Positions 24,909 to 33,400 of a stretch of DNA of 64,000 nucleotides are shown here, piece by piece. How positions within the stretch are numbered: the stretch's first letter is position 1; the number at the start of each line of letters is the position of its first letter. The stretch lies in NCBI RefSeq assembly GCF_000725495.1, contig NZ_JNZD01000003.1, positions 329,557 through 393,556 on the forward strand, read 5' to 3'. The notes under the pieces were generated by a model. It saw nothing but the letters and a program-made list of their open reading frames with translations. It did no database searches and was not told the DNA's origin. The DNA is from Streptomyces aureus (GTDB lineage: Bacteria; Actinomycetota; Actinomycetes; Streptomycetales; Streptomycetaceae). Made by a program: the position numbers and the translations under genes.

Positions 24909-25582
24909 GGCAGGCGCCAGTCCACGGGCTCCGCTCCCTGCCTGGCCAGCAGGTCGTTGGCGCGGCTGAAGGGGCGCGAACCGAAGAAGCCGCGGTCGGC
25001 CGACATGGGCGAGGGGTGCGCGGACTCCACGGAGGGGAGATCGCCGAGCAGCGGGCGCAGATTGCGCGCGTCGCGGCCCCACAGGATGGACACCAGGGGA
25101 CGGCCACGCGCGGCCAGCGCCCGGATGGCCTGTTCCGTGACCTCCTCCCAGCCCTTGCCGCGGTGGGCCGCGGGGCTGCGGGGCGCTGTTGTCAGGGCCC
25201 TGTTGAGCAGGAGCACGCCCTGCTGCGACCAGGGGGTGAGGTCACCGGTCGACGGCTGTGGCGCCCCGAGGTCGGTGTTCAGCTCGCGGAATATGTTGAT
25301 CAGGCTGGGTGGCAGCGGGCGCACCTCGGGGGCCACCGAGAACGACAGTCCCACCGCGTGTCCCGGGGTCGGGTAGGGGTCCTGTCCGACGATGAGGACG
25401 CGGACGTCGTCGAAGGGCTGTTGGAAGGCCCGCAGGACGTTCGCCCCGGACGGCAGGTAGGTGCGTCCCGCGGCGATCTCCGCGCGCAGGAAGTCGCCCA
25501 TCTGGGCGATCCGTCCGGCCACGGGTTCCAGGGCTTTCGCCCAGCCCGGTTCGACGATCTCATGCAACGGTCGTGGTGCCAC
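24905..25582 (-). CDS. ung: Uracil-DNA glycosylase
   Basis: A 225-residue family 1 uracil-DNA glycosylase that removes uracil from DNA in base-excision repair. The water-activating loop [17 protein letters not shown], the [10 protein letters not shown] segment and the C-terminal minor-groove loop [20 protein letters not shown] are all intact. Length is normal for the family. Start GTG 25582 has a weak AGGG element. It overlaps the downstream sugar kinase by 4 bases. Bases 25401-25467 of this gene are matched in inverted orientation by a broken copy at 25811-25882. Confidence 0.96.
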   Translation of the reverse strand: MAPRPLHEIVEPGWAKALEPVAGRIAQMGDFLRAEIAAGRTYLPSGANVLRAFQQPFDDVRVLIVGQDPYPTPGHAVGLSFSVAPEVRPLPPSLINIFRELNTDLGAPQPSTGDLTPWSQQGVLLLNRALTTAPRSPAAHRGKGWEEVTEQAIRALAARGRPLVSILWGRDARNLRPLLGDLPSVESAHPSPMSADRGFFGSRPFSRANDLLARQGAEPVDWRLP

Positions 25583-25810
25583 GGCGTCACCCTACTGCCG
25601 TACACATGGCCGAGATCAAACCGGTGGCCGTCCAGCGACCGGGGATGACCGTTTCGTTGCCGAATCGGACGCCTTCGGGCGCAAGGTGCTTGCCACGGTG
25701 GGCCGTTGGGCGCGCTTCGATCGAGGGGTTCGCGCGCGACGACGTCGACAGGGCCTCGGTGGACGACGGACCTCGCGTCCCGGCGTCGCGAGCCGTTCGC
25801 GTCCCGGCCG

Positions 25811-25882
25811 GACGCACCTAGCTACCTGCCTGCCGGAACGTCCTGCGAGCCTTCCAGCACCCCTTCGACGACGTCCGGGCCC
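25811..25882 (+). pseudogene. Fragment of a second ung gene, inverted relative to ung
   Basis: Read on the plus strand, this encodes GRT, then YLPAG in a shifted frame, then NVLRAFQHPFDDVRAL. The intact ung reads [28 protein letters not shown] identity is high (CCCTTCGACGACGTCCG is exact). A 4-base insertion (TAGC) and a 4-base deletion break the frame, so it cannot be functional. The fragment has nothing recognisable of ung on either side. It is probably a relic of a diverged paralogue left when the accessory module to the right was acquired. Confidence 0.75.
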
Positions 25883-26164
25883 TTCAGTCGGACGAATGAC
25901 TTTCCTTCCCCGCCGAATAGCCGAACAGGTGAACTTGCAACTGGCCTAATGTGAGGGTCCTCGGGCGCAGACCGAGGACCCTCGCCATCCTGTCCTTGGC
26001 TGGAAAGGAACTCTCTTACCCGAGCGCGCAGTTGTGGGCAGATCCAACCCTCAGCTGTCCCGGAGGCGGGCAGGGTTCTGTCCATCGATGGGGAACATTC
26101 TCCCTCGCGCGGTGGTGTGGCTCGTCAGTCCTCCACGAGGCCATGCCGATCGTCAGGTCACTGC
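25883..26164. other. Spacer between the ung fragment and the accessory module
   Basis: No gene could be supported here. It contains the strong hairpin at 25953-25983. The base composition is less G+C-rich than the chromosome to the left, which fits foreign DNA. Confidence 0.5.
25953..25983. terminator. 12-bp perfect stem hairpin downstream of the HExxH gene
   Basis: GAGGGTCCTCGG (25953-25964) and CCGAGGACCCTC (25972-25983) are exact complements around a 7-base loop. It is the only strong terminator seen after the leftward accessory module. Confidence 0.75.
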
Positions 26165-27820
26165 TCAAGAGGGTTGGGGGACGTGATCCAACTCGGGACG
26201 GGCCAGTGCCGCGGCCGCCGCGCGACCGGGGAAGGCGAGTGCGGTCGAGACGATGACGCCCGCACGGACGGAGGGGTCGTGCGGCGAGGCTCCGTGATAC
26301 ATCGAGCGGGCGGCAGCGGGGTCTCCCGCTGCGAGCAACTCGTCGGCGGTCGTCGGGTGCGCCGAGACATGGGCGAAACCAGGAGTACGAGGGTCAGGCC
26401 ACGAGTCGTCCGAGGGTACGGGATCGTGGAGCGGCGGGCGGAGGTTGCGCAGGCGCCACTCCGTGCGGTGCAGCCGGGCGGCGGTGCGCGCGCGGTAGAG
26501 AGCGGGCTCAGGTACCTCTTCGTGGAGCCAGTCGGTGAGCGTCAGGGCCAGACCGTTCACGATGACGCATCCGGGCGGAGTCAGTCGGCCCGACTGGCCC
26601 AGCGTCCTCACGACCAGACGAGCTTGGAGACGGCGCAGGGCGAAATGGTACGCCGCGAATTCCCGCGCGGCTCTGTCACTTGACGCGTCGCGCATGCGGA
26701 GTCGCCAGAAACCGGCGACTCCGGTGAAGGCGTAGGCGCCGTGCAGGAGCCCGGTGAGATGGCGGGGATCGCTGCGCCAAGGGGCGTAAAAGCGTTCGGC
26801 CCGATCGTCGTCGAGGAGGGGGAAATGGTGGAGCAGGGCGGCGAGTTTGCTGTGCTGGAATTCGTGAACCATCGTCTCGGCGAGCCGGACGGCATCCGGC
26901 GGTCGCGAGATAATCATGGAGGCGTAGGCGTCACCGGTGGAGGCGGAGAGTTGCGGGCGGTGCACCCCGTTGTCGCCCGCGTCCTTGGGCTGCCACGGAA
27001 CGATGGTGCGGATTCGACCCGCGTCCATGGTTCCGGCGACGAGGAAGTCGCGGGTGTCGGGATGTGCTGGTGCGTCTGCGGTGAGGATGGCGTGTGCTTC
27101 GGCGTACAAGCTCTGCCAGCCGGCCGTTTCGCCGGCGGAAAGGGGCTGGGGAGCCACTGGTTCGTCCAGGTCCCGGTACGGGTCGAGATCGTCGAGCGTG
27201 ACGGTGCCGGGAGCAAGGGTTCGCAGCGGCGTCCAATGGGCAGCCGCCGGTGACGTCAAGGACGTGGTGGGCGAGGTTCCCTGATCCGTGGTCAGGGCGA
27301 ACGCGCCCTGATTGATGATCAGTCGACCCACACTGTGCTCGGCGTGCTGTCCGGGGACCGTCACGAGCCCGACGCTCGGGAGCGACAGGCTGCCGTGCCG
27401 CAGCGGCACGGGCAGATCCGCGTCGATTCCACAGCGCAGTGCGGCAGCGGCGGCGAGAGCGAAGAGGCGCCCGGTGTCCGTCCACATGTCCGCATGCGTG
27501 TTCTGCCGGTGCAGGCGGCGCAGCGTATGGGCCAACCAGGTGCCGGTCTGCGGACTGGTGAGTAGTTCATCGGCGACTTCGGGTGCCGTTCGGGCAACCC
27601 GTTCGAGAAGGCTCCAGGCCTGGGTCCACGGGCCAACGCGCGCAATGAGCTCCGGGCGGTCGGCGAGAGCGTCGAGGAGTCCCTTGAGCAGCAGGAGTCG
27701 ACGCGTTCGTTCCCCCTTCTCGAGAAAAGCAAGGGCTGTGGAAGTGGCCCCGCCTGACGCGAGAGCATCGAAGTCTCCGTGTGACAAATCCAGACTGGGA
27801 TACGAAGCGTGGGCAGTCAT
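26165..27820 (-). CDS. HExxH-motif protein, alpha-ketoglutarate-type peptide beta-hydroxylase family
   Basis: A 551-residue soluble protein whose key motif is ETMVHEFQHSKLAALL, with the HExxH at residues 319-323. Upstream residues (LAETMV) and downstream ones (LLDDDRAERFYAPWRSDPRHL) match the HEXXH family first noted beside FxSxx-COOH peptides. Some members have since been recognised as Fe/alpha-ketoglutarate peptide beta-hydroxylases, not proteases. A third ligand His may lie in RHLTGLLHGAY. It starts 21 bases after the stop of a 60-residue peptide gene, the usual position of a modifying enzyme behind its precursor. An ATCGGAG element precedes the ATG. No radical SAM gene is nearby. Family call is firm; activity and substrate are inferred. 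Confidence 0.85.
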   Translation of the reverse strand: MTAHASYPSLDLSHGDFDALASGGATSTALAFLEKGERTRRLLLLKGLLDALADRPELIARVGPWTQAWSLLERVARTAPEVADELLTSPQTGTWLAHTLRRLHRQNTHADMWTDTGRLFALAAAAALRCGIDADLPVPLRHGSLSLPSVGLVTVPGQHAEHSVGRLIINQGAFALTTDQGTSPTTSLTSPAAAHWTPLRTLAPGTVTLDDLDPYRDLDEPVAPQPLSAGETAGWQSLYAEAHAILTADAPAHPDTRDFLVAGTMDAGRIRTIVPWQPKDAGDNGVHRPQLSASTGDAYASMIISRPPDAVRLAETMVHEFQHSKLAALLHHFPLLDDDRAERFYAPWRSDPRHLTGLLHGAYAFTGVAGFWRLRMRDASSDRAAREFAAYHFALRRLQARLVVRTLGQSGRLTPPGCVIVNGLALTLTDWLHEEVPEPALYRARTAARLHRTEWRLRNLRPPLHDPVPSDDSWPDPRTPGFAHVSAHPTTADELLAAGDPAAARSMYHGASPHDPSVRAGVIVSTALAFPGRAAAAALARPELDHVPQPS

Positions 27821-27841
27821 GTCTGCTCCGATTGTGCGCTG

Positions 27842-28024
27842 TTATTCGGCGCGGCCCGGATTCGATCCGCCCAGAGCATTGGCGCGGGGGCGGCGAAGTT
27901 CGTCGAGGAGCCGCTCGTCGGGCGTCGGCAGCGCGGCGGTGCGCAGATTCTGCAGCGACACGGACTCCATGTCGGGCAGGTCCGATTCCCAGCGGCCCAC
28001 AGGTTCCGATGGCAGATGCGGCAC
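27842..28024 (-). CDS. 60-residue peptide, candidate precursor for the HExxH enzyme
   Basis: A GTG start has a textbook ribosome site (GAGGTGA, 9 bases upstream). The product begins MPHLPSEPVGRWESDLPDME, continues with SVSLQNLRTAALPTPDE, and ends GGSNPGRAE. The segment DLPDMESVSLQNL resembles the PDL-x(4)-L leader-like pattern I associate with FxsA (FxSxx-COOH) peptides. The C-terminus here has no FxSxx motif, only Asn/Gly/Arg/Glu-rich residues after ANALGG. Being small, well started and immediately upstream of a peptide-hydroxylase-type gene, it is likely real. Asp or Asn residues in the C-terminal half would be natural hydroxylation targets. That role is inference. Confidence 0.65.
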   Translation of the reverse strand: MPHLPSEPVGRWESDLPDMESVSLQNLRTAALPTPDERLLDELRRPRANALGGSNPGRAE

Positions 28025-28127
28025 TTCGGTAACTCACCTCGAGTCTGATCCTGAACCGCGGTCGAGGTGCAGGGCATACGCTCGCGGTAAACGCCATCGG
28101 CCCTGGGGGGTGGGCAGGTCACGCGTG

Positions 28128-28133
28128 AGGCTA
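28128..28133 (-). promoter_or_regulatory. Possible extended -10 element for the peptide/HExxH pair
   Basis: Minus-strand TGTTAGCCT gives an extended -10 (TG-n-TAGCCT) about 100 bases before the peptide start, inside the 148-base gap after the caspase gene. No -35 of consensus quality is seen. It would make peptide and hydroxylase a separate or additional transcription unit. Confidence 0.3.
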
Positions 28134-28172
28134 ACAGAAATCAAGGGCATCTCATGGCACCTCCGAGAAGTC

Positions 28173-29216
28173 TCAACGGGAGCCGTCGACGATCGTCATT
28201 GCCACGCGCAGCGCGTCCAGACCCCCGTCGACTTTGCTGAGATGGACCACGATGCCGACGAGATCCGACCGGGACGTTCGCGAGCGCGGAACGTGTTCGC
28301 GGAGCCGACGCGGCAGGGCGTCCACGAGGTTCTGCCGGATGTCCGGATCCGATGCCCAAGGGCGTTCGCACAACGCATTGACGAGGCCGCTGATGATGTG
28401 GTCCGTGGCGGGCACGGGGCTCGGTGGTCCGGTACTCGCCAGTGAGCCGAACTCGACGTCCCGTCCGGGCTCTCGCATGCGTGTCCAGGCGGGCACGGTT
28501 CCGTTCTCGGCCGCACGGGCTTCGCGCTCGACAGCTTCCACGAAGGCGGAGTCGAGGGGAGCGATCGCGTCGTCCCGAAGGTGGAGGTGCCTCAGAACGA
28601 GGCTGGAGAAGTGGCCGGTGCGGTCTGTCGGCAGGTTCCCGGCGCGTTGTCCTCGGCGGGCCGCGTGAAGGTGGATCTGGCGCGACCGGTCGGCGGGCTC
28701 GGCGTGCGGCAAGGTCTCGGTCGGCGGGGCGACTGCGAGCCGCATCTCCTGCTGAAACGTCGCACATGCGTCGACGACCCAGACCTGTTCCGGGTGGTGG
28801 GGGACGGCGATGCTGTTGTAGTAGGTGAGGACATCGTCCAGATCGATGTTGAGGGCGTCACGTTCGGACGCGTCGGCTGTGAACAGGCGCAGGTGGCCTC
28901 GACTGTCGAGGTAGCCGTGACCGCCCCAGAACACCCAGAGCATCTGTGAAGAGGCGGCGGGGAGGTCCTGGACGAGCGTGCGGCGCAGAGCCGACCGATC
29001 GCATGAGCGGTAGGGCAGGTCCGGTGCACAGCCAGGAGCCGGGGCCAGGTGGAGCCGGATGTTGCGATCGGGGACTTCGCGATCCAGCAGCCATTCGCGG
29101 AAGCGCAGAGCGTCGTCGGAGGGACCCGGAAGCGTCCAACGTGATCCGAAGGCGTAGGTCTCGATCCCCACGACCAGGGCATGAACAGCGTCGGGCGACG
29201 CGGCCGAATTGGTCAT
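28173..29216 (-). CDS. Caspase-like protease with C-terminal effector-associated helical domain
   Basis: A 347-residue protein. The peptidase C14 (caspase/metacaspase) fold occupies roughly residues 10-225. The catalytic dyad is visible: His100 in MLWVFWGGHGYLD and Cys151 in VWVVDACATF. The core strand ALVVGIETY and the LDDVLTYY helix also fit. The last ~80 residues are separate: IISGLVNALCERP, ALPRRLREHVPRS and DLVGIVVHL, ending GGLDALRVAM. They resemble the small helical effector-associated (EAD) domains that recruit effectors to conflict-system hubs. It lies 33 bases after the alpha/beta hydrolase in an apparent operon. It probably cleaves cellular or partner proteins when the module is triggered; that is inference. 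Confidence 0.85.
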   Translation of the reverse strand: MTNSAASPDAVHALVVGIETYAFGSRWTLPGPSDDALRFREWLLDREVPDRNIRLHLAPAPGCAPDLPYRSCDRSALRRTLVQDLPAASSQMLWVFWGGHGYLDSRGHLRLFTADASERDALNIDLDDVLTYYNSIAVPHHPEQVWVVDACATFQQEMRLAVAPPTETLPHAEPADRSRQIHLHAARRGQRAGNLPTDRTGHFSSLVLRHLHLRDDAIAPLDSAFVEAVEREARAAENGTVPAWTRMREPGRDVEFGSLASTGPPSPVPATDHIISGLVNALCERPWASDPDIRQNLVDALPRRLREHVPRSRTSRSDLVGIVVHLSKVDGGLDALRVAMTIVDGSR

Positions 29217-29249
29217 CGTGCTCCTCGTACGCGGGTCGCCTGGGTGACT

Positions 29250-30431
29250 TCATGTCAGACGCCTGGCTACCGCCTCGTACAGCGCCGGGTTGGTCCAGTA
29301 GGCACTGTGGGCGTAGGGAAACGGTTGTCCGCTGGAGAGCGGGACATCGGTGGCGTGTGCGGGGAAGAGGGGCTGGGCGGCGAAGGCGAGCAGGTCGCGA
29401 GGGTCGTAGATGTTGAGCCACGCGGGGAACGAGGGCGGCAGGGGCCGTGGGTGCCTGAGGGAGGGAAGGGCACCGGTCTCGTACAGGAAAGGGGCTTGGG
29501 AGCCGGCTGTGACCAGAAGGGTGACCTGGGGGAGGGAGTGGGTGGCGAGGGTGTCGACGGCGATGACGCCGCCGAGGCTGTGGCACAGCAGAACGACGGG
29601 CGAGGGCTGTGTGCGGATGAGGTCGGCCAGGTGAGTGCGGTGGGCGTCGCCGCGGGCGAGGTAACGAAGGATGTCGCCGGCCGCGGGGTGGGTCGCGCGG
29701 GTGATGGACGATCGGCGGCGGACGGCTGCTCGGGACGCGAGTGGGGCAACTGCCCGGAGAAGGAAGCGGGCCGGTCCCCGCTCGGAGCCGGGAGGACGAC
29801 CGCCGAGATGGGCGGTGAGCACCGCGATCGCCTCGTCCCGGTCATCAGCGGTCGGACAGAGCGGATCCCCGGTCTCGGATGCGTCGGCGAGGACGCGTGC
29901 GACCAGTGCGCGCGCAGCGAGTTCCGCCAGTGTGTCGGCCTCGGCCGATCGTGCTGCTTCCCCGAGTTCGGGAGCGTCGAGGAGCGAGAGCACCGCTTGC
30001 TCGCCGTGCGACGCGGCGGTGAACCGGAGCATCGCCTCCAGCTTGCCGGAGTCGGCGAGCAGCTCGGTGAGCCTGTGGCGGATCGCCGTGTCGGCAGGGA
30101 CCTCATGTGGAGGCAGGGGGCCGGAAGGTGCGTCTGCCGCGCCGATCAGGCGGAGCTCGGCGAGCGGGTCGTTGTAGAGGAGTTCCCACTCGGCGGCGCG
30201 GGCCTGGTCACCGGTGTGCGCCGGGGCACGGGCCCCGCGGTGCCGGCCGTCGTCGCCCGGGATGCTGGCGCCGTTCGCTGCCAGGGTGGCGCCGTGTGCG
30301 GAGCCCCAGTCGCAGGCGATCAGCCGTGCGTGGGGTGCTACGCGGTGCAGTCCCTCGTCCACACGGGAGATCAGTGTCTTCAGAGCAGGTTCGCGTACGC
30401 CGGTCCCGTGGACGAAAACGACGGTGGTCAA
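29250..30431 (-). CDS. Alpha/beta hydrolase (lipase/esterase-like)
   Basis: A 393-residue serine hydrolase. It opens with TTVVFVHGTGVREPALKTL (oxyanion-type HG strand) and carries the nucleophile elbow VVLLCHSLGGV with Ser285. Candidate acid and base residues lie in the last 70 residues (IYDPRDLLAF and FPYAHSAYW). There is no signal peptide. The start is TTG 30431, chosen because GGAGGA sits 6-9 bases before it; the frame upstream belongs to the next gene's antisense strand. It stands between the NB-ARC/TPR gene (37-base gap) and the caspase-like gene. In this setting a membrane-lipid-attacking effector is plausible but unproven. Confidence 0.82.
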   Translation of the reverse strand: MTTVVFVHGTGVREPALKTLISRVDEGLHRVAPHARLIACDWGSAHGATLAANGASIPGDDGRHRGARAPAHTGDQARAAEWELLYNDPLAELRLIGAADAPSGPLPPHEVPADTAIRHRLTELLADSGKLEAMLRFTAASHGEQAVLSLLDAPELGEAARSAEADTLAELAARALVARVLADASETGDPLCPTADDRDEAIAVLTAHLGGRPPGSERGPARFLLRAVAPLASRAAVRRRSSITRATHPAAGDILRYLARGDAHRTHLADLIRTQPSPVVLLCHSLGGVIAVDTLATHSLPQVTLLVTAGSQAPFLYETGALPSLRHPRPLPPSFPAWLNIYDPRDLLAFAAQPLFPAHATDVPLSSGQPFPYAHSAYWTNPALYEAVARRLT

Positions 30432-30469
30432 GAGGTCCTCCTTCGCCCGCTGACGTGGTCTGGCGTCCG

Positions 30470-33400
30470 TCACAGTGGCATCGGCGAGGTGTCGCATTCG
30501 ATGCGCCGCTCGTCCCGGGCCGCGAGCAGCCAGTCGTGGCCGGTGCCGACTGCGTGGGCGAGGCCGTCGACGGCGGTCCGAGTGTGGTCGTGGGCGAACT
30601 CGCTCCGGCCGAGGGCCGTCAGATCGGTGGCGAGGTTGGCGTGGAGTGCCAGGGTCACCGGGTGGTCGGTGCCGCACACCCTGGTGAGCTGTGGCAACAG
30701 CGACTCCTGGACCGAGACCGCGTGGGCGTGCTCGCCCTCCAGGTGCAGATCTGCCGCGAGCCCCATGGTCACGATCAGGGTATTGAGATGGTTGGGGCCG
30801 ACGGTCGATCTGAGCCCGGCGAGTGCGATGTCGTCGAGGGCGCGCGCGAGGTCGGTCCGGCCGAGTGCGCGATGTGTGGCAGCGAGGTTGGCCATCGTGA
30901 TCAGCGTGTACATGTGGTCGTGGCCGAGGGCTTCCTGATAGCGGTTCACGGTGTCCTGGCCGATCTCGCGCGACTGGTGGAGTTCGCCACCGATGCGCCG
31001 GTCCACCATGACGTTGACCGCCGCTGCAAGGGTGTCGCTGTGGTTGCGTCCGCACTTCTCGACGAACAGCTGGAGCACGTGCTCGCTGAGCTCCCAGCCG
31101 GCGTCCAGCGCCCCGTCCCGGCGACGGCAGACGGCGAGGTCGCGTGCCGCCCGGATCGTCGCCGGGTTCTCGGACCCGAACGCAGCCCTGTAGGCGGCAT
31201 GGACGTCCTCCTGGAGCTGGCGGGCACGTGGGTGGTCGCCGCACTCGCGGATGTCTATCGACAGTCCGTTCCTGGTGTTCAGGGTGAAACCGTCAGCGTG
31301 TCCGTAGACCAGTTCCCATTGGCGCGCGGTCTCCTCGTCGAGCGCGCGGGCGGTCTGGAACTCGCCGCACATCCGCAGCGAGACGCCGTAGCTGTGCGCC
31401 GCTTTGAGGGTGTCCGGGTCGTCGGGACCGAACAGATTGCGGGCACGCTCGAAGGCTTCCTGATCGAGTGCCCGGGCGGCGCTGAAGTTGCCGCGGTAGC
31501 GGTGGGCGAAGGCCATCTGCCACATCGAGTCGATGAGCTCCTCCTCCGGGACGCTCGCGCTGCGCGACACGGCGAGTGCTCGCTCGTTGAGGGAGAACGC
31601 GTCCCGGTCGACGCCGATGATCCGCTGGCAGAACGCGTACAGCTTGGCCATCTGGATGACGAGTGTGTCCGGCTCGCCGTCGTCCTCGTTCCAGTAGCCC
31701 CAGGCTTGCCCGGCCAGGTCGACGGCCTGCTCGTGGTCGCCCCAGTAGTAGAGGTAGTACACGAGGTTCGCGACGAGGTCGCGAACCCAGCCGTCATGGC
31801 TCGCGGCCGCCTGCGACGACACGGCGTGCGGAAGAAGCGCCTGGTAGCCGTCCCAGTGGCCGGGCGACGACGGGCTGCCTGCCGGCTTCGCGGCCGCGAG
31901 CAGGGAGTGTGCGGTGTGCACCAGTCCCTCGCGTTCCGCGGGGTCGGTGGTCGTACGGAGGACGCTCTGCATGAGGCGGTGCATCTGAATGCTGTCGCGA
32001 CGGTGGTCGACACGGATGAGCGAGAACTTCGACAGCTCGCGGATGGCGCGGGACAGCCGTATCGGGTCGCGCAGGATCGGGTCGAGTTCACGACTGACGC
32101 TGATGCGCCCGCCGCTGCGGAAGATACTCAACGGGACGGGCTCGGCGGCCAGGCAGCCGCATACTCCGAGGAGCTGGTACACGCCGGGAGATTCGGCCTG
32201 GAGATGGGTGAGCGTGATGCGCCAGGCGGCGGCGACCGAAGACGGGTAGTCGTGCACGAGCCCGCTCGCGTCGAGTTCGGCACGATGGTGCTCCAGGAGC
32301 ACCAGATAGCGGTCGACAGGCATGTGCGAGGCCGCGTGCCAGGCTGCGGCGAGTTCGATGGCGAGTGGAAGATCGCCGAGGGCGGCTGCGAGCCGGTCCG
32401 CTTCGTCCACGCCGAGTGTGGGCGAGCGGCGCATCAACAGGTCTCGGCTCTCCTCCCGGCGGAACACATCGACCGTGAGTGTGTTCGCCACGCCGACCCA
32501 GGCCTGGTTGCGTGAGGTGACGATGACCTTCCCGTTGCCACGCGTGGGTATGAAAGGGCTTACGCCGTCGACGTCTTCTGCATTGTCGAAGACCAGCAGC
32601 CACCGTCCGTAGCGGTCACCGTCCCTGAGTGCCTCCAGTACCCGTGGTACGGCGGTACCCGGCTGCGGTCCGACGGTGAGCCCCAGTGCGCGAGCGAGAC
32701 CCGCGAACGCCGACAACACCATCGACTGCTGCTCGGCCGGGATCCACCAGACCACGTCGAATTCCTGCTGATGCCGATACACGTACTCGATGGCGATCTG
32801 CGACTTGCCGACGCCGCCCGTGCCATGCAGCGCGTGGGGCAGGACTGCCGCGAGTTCGCCGTGCTGCAACTGCTCGGCGACGGTCGCGAGCATGTCGTCG
32901 CGACCGATGAAGTGGGCGTTGCGCGGCGGCATGGGGCCTTTGATGCCCGGCGGACCGTGGCGGCCGCCGACGGAGCGGGGTGGTTCGGGAGCCATCGCGC
33001 TGCCACCTTTCGAGTCGGGCCGCGTGGGTGCCGAGGCCGGCGGGTCGGGATGTTCCAGGGCCTCACGGAGCCTGCGTGCGCGCCGGGCATGCGGCCCTGA
33101 CAGCGCCTCCAGCACGGCGAGTTCGAGCCGCACCCAGGCTCGGTCGGTGCTGTTCGGATCCGGTAGCGGTGCCAGATCGGGGTCTGTCAGGGCAGCGCGC
33201 AGCCGGATCGCTCGCGGGTCGGGCCGGCCGGGCGGGAGTTCGACGAGACAGGAGACGATCGCGGCGAGTTCGGAGCGGGTCCCGCCGGCGAGCAGGGCCT
33301 CACGCACCCCGTCGCCGAAGTCGACGGTGACGCCGTCGCGGCCGGGCCATTCCAGCAGTCCGCCCATCAGGATCTCCGCGAGGTGCTCCGGACCCGACAG

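Noticed and set aside
26165..27820. Interpretation of the HExxH protein as a secreted zinc protease
   Set aside because: There is no signal peptide or pro-region, and the flanking residues and the upstream peptide gene fit the peptide-hydroxylase HExxH family better.
27842..28024. Calling the small peptide a true FxSxx-COOH (FxsA) protein
   Set aside because: The C-terminus is GGSNPGRAE, without F-x-S-x-x, and no radical SAM FxsB gene is present; only the N-terminal part and location are similar.
30107..32515. An 802-codon plus-strand frame opposite the NB-ARC/TPR gene
   Set aside because: The minus strand encodes clear NB-ARC and TPR motifs; the plus reading has none.
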